Shown in pieces: positions 55,937 to 64,000 of a stretch of 64,000 bases of DNA. The stretch's first letter is position 1. Every line of letters begins with the position of its first letter. Both the position numbers and the translations under genes were made by a program. This stretch comes from Cristatella mucedo (lineage: Eukaryota; Bryozoa; Phylactolaemata; Cristatellidae), in contig WPIO01000010.1 of the NCBI GenBank assembly GCA_009760855.2, positions 4,342,501 to 4,406,500 of the forward strand, written 5' to 3'. The notes under the pieces are model-generated. The model did not search any database. It was not told the DNA's origin and saw only the letters and a list, made by a program, of their open reading frames with translations.

Positions 55937-56950
55937 TTGTATGACACGTTTACTAGATATATTCCTCAAAAAGAAGCAACTTACGGTGAATTGCCTGACA
56001 AGTTGAGGAATAAGAGATGTGTTAAAATATTTAAAAATCATAAAGATGAAAATTCTCCTGAGAAGATTCGTGATCTCAAAGTTTTATTAAAGACGAAATA
56101 TTCTGGTCTCATTCCGAAATTGAAAAAAATGTATAAGACTAGTGAAAGAGAGTAATCTCTTTCAGTTGCTAAAACTCCAAAATTGACTGAGATATTTTGT
56201 ATCGTATAAATATTTACGAGTGTGATACTAGTCTCTTTCCATTAATTGTTAGTGAAGAGCTTAAAAATCATTTTTATCTATTATTGCATCAGAATAAAGG
56301 AATTTCCTACTATGTTCTAGTTACTAACTTTAATGAACTGTGTAGAAAAAGAAGCAAAGGATGAAACAAGTGAATTTTAAGAGATTTTTGTCAAAGTTTT
56401 ATAACATAACATGATTAGAGGATCATGTGATAGTTTTTTGGAAGGAAATTGTGGAAATTCTAAAATTAAAATGGCAGCTCCACATGATAAAAAAGATAAA
56501 ACTGGTAACTTAGTGATGTTAAATGACTATGATAAAATATGTATGTATCCTTTTGTTTTTTATGCAGACTTTGAGTGTTTCCTAACAAATGCAATGATGA
56601 AGATAGTAGTATTTTGAATGGTTTCTTCAAGAACACAAACCTAATTCTGGAACTCATGTAATATCGGATTATGAGTTTAACACAGTTCACGTGGATATTT
56701 TATAGGAATTAATTCTGCTTCAGATTTGATAAGTACATCAAATTATGATTTTCTAGGCTAAGAAAAGATCTAAAATTAGTATATTTGAAGAGAATTGAGA
56801 AATCGTTATATATATATATATATATATATAACGATTTCTCAATTCTCTTCAAATATAATAATTTTAGATCTTTTCTTAGCCTAGAAAATCATAATTATTA
56901 TATATTATTATATAATATATATATTATATTATTATTATTATATATGACAT

Positions 56951-56983
<33 letters not shown>

Positions 56984-57575
56984 GTGCTTGTGTGTTTTTG
57001 TGTGCGTGCATATGTGTGTGCGTATGAAGGTAAGGTACTGGACCAGCGTCACTTGACTGATAGGGATTGAGGAAGTGATCATAATGAGTGTAATTTGAAG
57101 TTTAGGAAATATGCTGATCGACTTATTCTACCACTAAGCATTCATAATTTACGTGGGTATGAAGCTCATTTTGTTATTAATTCACCGGGTTGTGACACCG
57201 AGAAAAAAGGTCATTGCCACGAGTATGGCTCTGTTTTAGTAAAGAGAGTTTGGAGATTTACATTTAAGAGACTCACATCTGATCTTAAAATCTTTTTAGA
57301 TGAACTTGTTAAGAATCTCGGAGACTCAAACAATTCCTTCAAGATTAACAAGAGTGAATTCTCTAATTTTTCTTAATATAATCTTGAATTGTTAACAGAA
57401 AAAGAAAAATAACCGTTCGAGTAAATGGATGGAAATCACAGATTTAGTGAAACAGAGCTTCCAATTAGGATAAGTTCTTTTCAATTTTACCTAGAGATCT
57501 TAACTATGATCATGAAGTATATATTTGGAATACTTTTAGAATTATTAACTCCGTCCACTAAGTCTTCATCTGCAA
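55937..57575 (+). pseudogene. Protein-primed DNA polymerase B relic (Polinton type), N-terminal and exonuclease part
   Basis: An intact enzyme of this type copies linear DNA from a protein primer. The remnant shows, in order: a LPDKLRNKRCVKIFKNHKDE segment (family ...LP..L..KKAIIN.QN.D); PLIVSEELKNHFYLLL and HYVL-like residues near 56240-56320; PFVFYADFECF at about 56547-56580, the Exo I motif with its Asp and Glu; HNECNLKFRKY (family H..CNL) and IHNLRGYEAHFVI, the Exo II motif, near 57080-57180; and PFE.MDG and ETELP near 57415-57455, which in intact relatives precede the polymerase palm. The palm itself (SLYP and DTDS motifs) is missing. At least five stops or frameshifts and a 156-bp palindrome break it. 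Confidence 0.75.
56741..56896. repeat. 156-bp near-perfect palindrome with (TA)n centre
   Basis: The left arm (56741-56809) holds TTCTAGGCTAAGAAAAGATC and GAAGAGAATTGAGAAATCGT; the right arm (56829-56896) is its reverse complement with one or two small differences near 56778/56858. The centre is a TA tract. More TA-rich sequence follows to about 56985. Confidence 0.92.
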
Positions 57576-58999
57576 CTCCGTCTGCTTTTGTTCAAGTAAA
57601 TATAATTCCACAGAATTATAGAGATGATTCCAACTCCCATAGAGACCAGGTCTAGAGATAGAATTAAAAGTTGTCAGTCAGTCAAATAGTGACTTCCAAA
57701 TCTGCACGATGCCACCTGGTAAAGTCGAGGATATTCATAATTATTTGCTCTAACTCTAATCATTATGATTAGTAATTAAATATACAAGTCTCAAAATGAG
57801 TCCAAAAGATCCATATATAGTTAATATTTATTGTAAAATAAAAGATGGAATTTAAGTTGCTGAGTTCTTGGCAAATCCAAAATTAATATTATAAATGAAT
57901 TAATATCAGGTGTTTATCTAGATCAAGTAAAAAATTAATGGAAATCCAAAGCAGTAAGTAGTGGTGGACTTTATTCTTCAACTTCTGTTCCTCCTAAAGA
58001 ATTCATCCTGAAGGACCTTGTTTAGAGAGTATTTTTTTGAAAAGCTAATTTATATCTGCAATAATTGTAACTTTTTCAAGTGCTTCTGCTTCTGTTATTA
58101 ATGCATAATTATATTACTTGTTCCTGTTATAATGTTTGTGCTAACCTAATAAATAATCTCAACAAGCAAATTAATGCGTAACACTTCAATTTTTAAGTTT
58201 TCCATATATAATAAAAAAATTATATTAATTTTTTTGAGAATCTAAGTCCTTAAACTAATATCATCTCAATGCAATCATCCGGGCTTGGTATTCGAAAGTC
58301 AGGTCAATATTCTAACCATGGATAGCAAATTATAATTGCAATAATTTTTTTAATCGTAATATCGACAAGTCCTTGAGTCACAAGAACTGAATCAGCAATA
58401 TTAAAGTTTCTTATGTAATTAGTAAGCAGTAGATGTTATTATCTATTCCCAATTAGTTAAGTGAAAGTATACAGGAGATGAAAATCTATGCCACTAGTTT
58501 CTAACTATTGCAACTTCTTCATCTTGCATACAACTTCAATTTTTAATGTCACTATTTCATAAAATACCCTGCGTCTATTACGTTGAAATTAATCCGATGA
58601 AGCAGCTTTAGTTTTTATAGTATACAATCTTCTACTATCAGTATTATTTCCTGCACCTAATTGAGTTGCATCAATTTATACTATTATTATTATTATTTTA
58701 GAGTAAGTTGGCTTTTCTACTTTTGCATCTGGTAGTCTAGATAAACAACTATCTGAGTTAATACAACCAACATTAATGTTTTGTGTTTTGAGTGCATCAT
58801 GTGAATCCTTTGTCATAAATATGAACTTTTCATTAATCCAAGATTCAAAAAGGTTGTAGTATTTAATAAATTAAATAAAGCAATAAATTTACCTACTGTT
58901 AAATTTCATGCTATACTAATAGGTCCTTTATTTTTGCTGTAGTATCTTAGTAGGATTTAGCTGCAGCATTGTTACTTTGAATTGGGGACTAAAATTTGC
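57576..58999. other. AT-rich island, middle part
   Basis: No gene can be fixed. Short plus-strand open pieces (around 57580-57655 and 57960-58020, e.g. SGGLYSSTSVPPKEFILKDL) may be another decayed gene of the element. The last 500 bp read on the minus strand like a continuation of the fibre-like relic. Confidence 0.4.
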
Positions 59000-59699
59000 C
59001 GAACTATTTCTTCATATTACTTGATCAGAATCTACTCTAAGGTAATTAGTATCTGCAAAAGTCTTACTAGCAGACTCTAAAAAGTCAACAGTATTTGCAG
59101 AACTAGTTGCATTGTTTTCATGCATATCTAGCGTTCCTTCGATGTCAAGATAATTTCCAGTCCGAGTTTTATCTTAATGATATGTAAACATATACTGTTA
59201 TTTGTTATTAAACAGCGCTTCTCCCAAACTAAATAATGTGCTTTTAATCAGCTTTTCATTAAAAACTGGCGCATAACTGCCATATACATTCCAGCAACTC
59301 CAAACAATATATATGGAGGAGTCATACATACTTTAGTTGTAATATAAGGAGTTGAATAGCACGCACCAACCATTAGTATTCCTTTTGGTTTTGGAGTACT
59401 TCCTAAATTAATAATCCACCTTCCTTGATAAGGAACTCCAAACATATTTTTGGTTAGTGAACTATCAATTGTTCCTTCAATGGTGATATTTATTATATTT
59501 ATATCCATTAGATTATATATATAATCCAATCTGACTCACGCGTTAGAATATACTAGATAATTAGTAATTTTAATTGAATTTACATTAATATTTAAGTTTC
59601 CTTGTAGAGCATCTCCAGTTTAAAAAAAAATGTTATCTACATAATCTATATTATGAATATCAGTTAAGCCTGTTGTAGGTCTATTAACCATTATTAACC

Positions 59700-61765
59700 C
59701 ATCAATCCTGCCTCTCAATGCTATGTAGCGCCTCAATATCTACATTCAAGGAGGCCATAAATAAATAAAATAAATAAATAAATCCTAGCTGATTAAACAA
59801 CCTCTTTTTGTATAGCAACAGAAGAGCCTTTACGGCTATAACCACCGCTTGCAGTGGCGATAAAGAATCGCCCACCGCAGGAATCGAACCCACGACCTTG
59901 GGACCGAGGTCGTGAAAGCAACCACCTTACCTAGTGTGCCATCACGCCATGATTAATTCATCCCGAAACTCATATCCCAATAAAAGAAGATACCTATTCC
60001 TATAGATCCTATTCCCACTCAACTGCTTCTAAGTTGCATAGACCTACTACTGCCATGCATAACTAATATCGATCATGAATATATCATAAGCATCAGATCG
60101 TGTCCCTGGACCTTTCAAAATGAGGTTACAGTTAGGACAATAACCAAGAAAGCATTAGTAGACCAAGAGAACCTGAACAACTTCCGCCCAGTCTCCCTCC
60201 TACCGTTCCTATAAAAAACACTGGAATGAGTCGTGGCAGACCAGCTGATCTCTTATATTGAAACTTTAAACCTTGCTAGTAAGTTAAAGTCTAGTTTTAG
60301 AGCTAACCACTCCACAGAGTCAGCATTTCTTAGGGTGTAAAACAACCTTCTCATGAGTGCAGACTTCGGTAGAATCTCTTTGCTTGTTTTCTCGATATTT
60401 CTGCAGCTTTTGATACTATTGATCCCCAAGTCCTTGTTGAGCTCATCTCACGTCACCTGGGCATCACTTGTATGGCACTGCAATGGGTATGGTCCTATCT
60501 CAGGGTCAGACTTTAGATCATCGATGTGAATAGACAAAGACCATACGAGGAAGTATGAAGTATGGAAGTATGAAGCTGAAGTATGGAGCAACTCAGGGCT
60601 CTGTGCTCGGTCCCGTTCTTTTCACGGTTTATACTTTCTCTCTCTAGCCGACATGATTGCACGGAACAACATATCCTTCAATTTTATGCAGATGACACTC
60701 AGTTGTCTCTTTGCTTTGACCCTCTCCCAGCCCTCCATCACGTCGAATTCTCTCAACTCCTTTGCTGCATGTATTGATCACATTCCCACATAGATGGCAG
60801 CAAACTTTCTTAAATTGATGATGATAAAACCAACATACTAGTTATGAGAAAACCAAGTGTGATTCTGAAAATGGAAAGGCTAACGCTCAAAATCAGCTCT
60901 GCCAGTATAGATCCTGTTGAATCTGCACGAAATCTAGGTGCCCTGTTCTATAATGACCTTTCATTAGATGGCCACATCAGATCAACAGTCAAGCCTGCCT
61001 ACTTTAAGTTACATAATATTTCTAAACTTTGGGCTTGTTTAGACAGGGATACTACATCTAAATTGGTTGGCGTATTTGTGACATTCTGTCTTGACTTCGG
61101 TAACTCACTGCTTGCTGTTCTACCGGCCTGTGCACCCAGGCGCTCAAGCTGGTGCAACACTCTGCAGCCAGCCTTGTCTGTCGTGAGCGTCGCAGTTGCC
61201 ATGTCGCACCACTATTCACCGACCTGCACTGGCTCACAGTGAAGCAGCGCCTTGCCTTCAAGGTTCTGTCATTCATTTTTAGTTCCCTTCATTCTTTGGC
61301 TTCAGCCTACCTATCAGAACTCCCCATCAGGCTAAGCATCGTAAAACCCGCTTTTCTGAATCTAATTGTTTTGCTACACCTCATACGAAGCTGAAATCCT
61401 TCGGCGACAGCACCCTTAACTCGTATGCTCCCAAATCCTGGAACTCGCTTCTGACTGGCGTCACGACATCCCCAGACCTGTCGACGGTTAAAAAAGCTAA
61501 AAACGTATCTGTTTATCACAGCACTTAGTGGGTCCATGTGGTTTTTTCTTTGTGTGCTTCTGCGTGCTGACACTGTGCATACTGCCAGTAGTCATATTTG
61601 CATGCTGGCCCTGTGCATGTCACCTCCAACTATGTTATTCTTGTTTTTATTGAGCATGCTATCACTAATCATTCGACCATGCTTCCTTTGCAGCATATGT
61701 AAAGTGCATAGAAAGAGAGCTTAGGTTCCCTGATTGTGCTATACAATGTATTATTATTACTACCA
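59700..61765 (+). mobile_element. L2/CR1-like LINE, nearly 2 kb, inserted in the AT island
   Basis: Starts with a segment equal to 10722-10770 (CTCAATATCTACATTCAAGG) and, after a nested SINE, continues with FRANHSTESAF (about 60299), a LGPVLFTVYTFSL segment (about 60610) and then YADDTQLSLCFDP (about 60690) with the catalytic pair. The ORF2 end follows: ARNLGALFYNDLSLDGHI at 60844-61242 and FKVLSFIFSSLHSLASAYLS at about 61258-61315. The 3' UTR ends AGTGCATAGAAAGAGAGC and (ATT)n at 61750-61765. Frameshifted and inactive. Its GC content is host-like, unlike the flanks. Confidence 0.9.
59768..59950 (-). mobile_element. tRNA-derived SINE (family B), nested
   Basis: On the minus strand: head GGCGTGATGGCACACTAGGT, box B GGGTTCGATTC, GCCACTGCAAGCGGTGGTTA and the tail GTTGCTATACAAAAAGAGGT, then an (ATTT)n run. 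It interrupts the LINE at 59700-61765. It is the fullest copy of family B here. Confidence 0.85.
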
Positions 61766-62531
61766 TTGAAATTTAAGTACCATTTATAACTCTACCAGTT
61801 AATCGTAACCTTGTATCCGCATAGTCTTTAGTTGCAGCATAGGAAGGACTCACAGGATTTGCAAAGTCAATAATTCAGAGGTTATTCACATCTAGATCTC
61901 CATCTAAACTAGTGCATCGAGATACTTTAGTACCAAAATATGTTTAACTGTGCTTTAGGTGCTTATTTCGTCGGATTGATCAACAGGATCACCTAAGTTA
62001 TTTAAAAGGTTTTCATTCATGTTAAGCCTTCCTGAAAGCGTATTTCCTGTTGTTCTCCTTATTCAGAGCATATCCTCCCTTCTTCTGGTATCCTAGAGAC
62101 ATCTTTCTATACCACATTAATAATAAAATCAGCGTAAGGAACTGACTTCTTTATATAAAATTTACGTATCACGTATGTGCTAGCACCACTAGGATCTACT
62201 ACTAACATAAAAGTTTCCAGTTACTGAAGCTGTGATAGTACCGGTCTCACTTAATTCAGTCCAAAAAACCTCACTCGGTAGTATTCAAGTACACCTGCTA
62301 TCATTGTGAAGTTATTTATGACTCCTGGTCTGAATGTCGGTATAGGTGTAGTAAAGCCGGCAGGATTACCTTTGAGGTCAAAATTTGTTATGTCTGCTGG
62401 GGTAATCTGTATACTTGAATTTTCTATATTGATTCCATTGGTAACTATTGAAAGAAAAAGCATAAAAGGTCTTATTTTTAGAACACTTGAATGACCACTA
62501 ATTCTTAAGTACTTTGTATAACTGCTTTTTA

Positions 62532-62685
62532 TGGTCAACAGTTTATTTACTTATAATGTTTGAACTCACAACATTAGTAATTTAATTATTTTCTAGAGCT
62601 AGATTTTTGGTCAACAGTTTACTTATAATGTTTGAACTTAAAACATTAGTAATTTTATTATTTCCTAGAGCTAGATTTGAGTTTG
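62532..62685. repeat. Tandem duplication, unit about 75 bp
   Basis: Two adjacent copies beginning TGGTCAACAGTTTA and ending CTAGAGCTAGATTT, with AATGTTTGAACT and AACATTAGTAATTT inside; a few substitutions. It lies in the fibre-like relic. Confidence 0.85.
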
Positions 62686-63349
62686 TAATTCTACCAATGA
62701 ACTGCGAGATTTAATTTAGTAGTCCATATTTGATTATTCTATGAGGTCTATTGGTCTATTACTTTGGAAACCTGTTCTATCTGGAGAATTTCAACTGATC
62801 CGCGTGGGTTTAGATTACTTAGTCGGGATCCCATTTTTGCATTAGATTTAATCTGTAAATTATTAAAGGCAGTTTCTATAGACGACTCACTCCCAAAATT
62901 AGTTATCGAGTTTCCAGAGAAGTATGTACATAATGGATAATCTAATTGAATTGTATTAGTGTCATTAATTGGTTGTCCAAGATTCACAATTCTATTTTTT
63001 GTGCAATATAAATCTGCTAATACATCTCTGTCTACTTTTTTAAATAATGAATACATCTTATTAAGAATGCCAACTAAAAAAGTAATTTAGATAAGTACCA
63101 AACAACATGATACATTTTTACCTGGCAATACTACAAGATTAGCAAATTCCCAGTTACGCACAAGTACCAGAATTAGCGGAAGACCGAGCATAGCTTCCAA
63201 AGAGTTAATTGCAAGTCTGCAATAAATACAAATTGTAAAGCAATAAAACCTGTTACACTTGCTAGAATTATATTTTCAAAGAGAATGACACGAATGGGAA
63301 GTGGTGGAGAAGTAAAAGTCAGTAACTGATACAACTAAAGATATATTAT

Positions 63350-64000
63350 CAGGAGCAAACTATCGCCCAGTTTCCCTCATTCCGTTCTTATCAAAGATTC
63401 TTGAAAAAATTGTTGCTAAGCAGCTGGTTGAATATATTGAAAATAATGGAATGTCAGAAATATTTCAATCAGGGTTAAAGAGGCAGAACTCCACTGAAAC
63501 TGGTCTCCTCCGTGTTAACAATGATATTCTACGTGGCAACGACGACGGAATGTCGCTGCCCTAGCTCTGCTAGATCTGTCTGCTGCCTTCGACACCATTG
63601 ATCACGAAGTTCTGCTTGAACGATTGAGAACAACGATCGGTCTGGCAGACGAAGCACTGGCGTGGTTTAAATCATACTTGTCTGATCGTGTTCAATCCGT
63701 GTCGTGTGGGGGTCAGGTCTCAGACACGAGAAGGGTTACATGTGGAGTCCCTCAAGGATCTGTACTCGGTCCCTTGCTGTTCTTCATTTATACACAACCT
63801 CTGGGAAAAGTGATTAAGGCACATGGAATAGGATATCACTTCTATGCTGACGATACTCAGTTGTATTTGTCATTCAAACCGTCGGAATCTGCTGTGGCAT
63901 CTGAGAAACTGAATGCTTGCCTTGCCAATATTCGATCCTGGATGTCGGAAAACTTTCCTGAAATTTAATGATGATAAAACCGAACTGCTGCTCATAGGAC
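63350..64000 (+). mobile_element. LINE of the second family, running off the window
   Basis: Better preserved than 14296-15470. Reverse transcriptase blocks: ANYRPVSLIPFLSKILEKIV (63358), [12 protein letters not shown] (about 63490), a split [15 protein letters not shown] (about 63583), then an open stretch 63624-63968 with [20 protein letters not shown] and [14 protein letters not shown]. At least two frameshifts are present. It borders the AT-rich island, and the rest lies beyond the window. Confidence 0.88.

Larger units (their letters stand above)
59000..63056 (-). pseudogene. Fibre-like structural protein relic with tail-fibre-type repeats
   Basis: Read on the minus strand from 63056 downwards, scattered pieces share a repeat resembling phage and viral fibre/collar repeats (G-x-L-x-M-x-x-x-x-I-x-NL-x-x-P-x-x-x-x-DA-x-x-x-x-Y). 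Examples: LYCTKNRIVNLGQPINDTN (about 63000), GRLNMNENLLNNLGDPVDQS (about 62000), FANPVSPSYAATKDYAD (about 61840), LQGNLNINVNSIKITN (about 59585) and DIEGTLDMHENN (about 59130). Pieces at 62251-62538 and 59248-59529 are open for about 95 codons each but match nothing I can name. A plus-strand LINE (59700-61765) cuts the gene in two. Many stops. It could encode an attachment or decorative protein of the element; the role is inferred from the repeat type only. Confidence 0.5.
54500..63350. mobile_element. AT-rich island: decayed Polinton/adintovirus-like element
   Basis: About 8.8 kb (minus a 2-kb LINE insertion) of very AT-rich DNA with sharp borders against the GC-richer genome. The plus strand carries remnants of a protein-primed family B DNA polymerase (55937-57575) and the minus strand those of a fibre-like protein (59000-63056), so the two face each other. 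This fits a Maverick/Polinton or adintovirus-type element, which use such a polymerase. I did not recognise an integrase, packaging ATPase, capsid protein or terminal inverted repeats. Many stops and frameshifts show it is inactive. Confidence 0.65.

Noticed and set aside
54500-63350. Contaminating or chimeric sequence as the cause of the AT-rich island
   Set aside because: The island contains and is bordered by the same LINE and SINE families as the rest of the window, so it belongs to this genome.

Overview
The window is animal nuclear DNA. Its genes are split by GT-AG introns, it carries tRNA-derived SINEs, many 5'-truncated non-LTR retrotransposons, long microsatellites and CpG-rich promoter regions, and nothing in it looks bacterial. 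A FOXJ1 gene (master regulator of motile cilia) and a WDR13 gene point to a ciliated metazoan. I would guess a spiralian or other marine invertebrate, but the window does not settle the lineage.

Layout. 1-8,250: gene-free repeat land (L2/CR1-like LINE ends, a SINE, a hAT/ZMYM1-like transposase relic cut in two by about 1.6 kb of other sequence). 8,278-29,966 (+): a WDR13 gene that I pieced together exon by exon. I place eleven coding exons, ten with secure homology and matching intron phases and one (the fourth) whose 5' end is uncertain. Its introns hold LINEs, SINEs, a nearly 1-kb imperfect inverted repeat and long (CT)n, (GA)n and (CATA)n tracts. 30-47 kb: mostly intergenic, with nested LINE/SINE insertions, two GC-rich islands (33.1-34.4 kb and 37.5-39.0 kb) and a possible first exon of ATP synthase subunit g. 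47.6-51.7 kb (+): FOXJ1 in a large CpG-rich block, with two coding exons split inside the forkhead domain at WQ|NS, and upstream an RFX X-box-like site, a forkhead site, an ATTGG (NF-Y) box and a TATA box at good spacing. 51.7-54.5 kb: GA repeat and a 14-bp minisatellite invaded by a LINE tail.

54.5-63.35 kb: base composition drops abruptly to very AT-rich. This island holds the decayed remains of a Polinton/adintovirus-type protein-primed DNA polymerase B on the + strand. Facing it on the - strand is a decayed gene with repeats of the phage tail-fibre kind (motif like N-x-I-x-NLG-x-P-x-x-x-x-DA). A 156-bp palindrome sits in the polymerase, and a 2-kb host LINE (itself holding a SINE) sits in the fibre gene, so the island is an old integrated element. 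The window ends inside another LINE.

FOXJ1 and WDR13 lie on the same strand about 18 kb apart. Nothing in the sequence shows that they are functionally coupled. Two SINE families are present. The 3' tail of SINE-A (a short AGAGA/TCTCT hairpin followed by a GGGCGCTATA-like box) closely matches the 3' end of the local LINEs, which suggests that those LINEs mobilise it.
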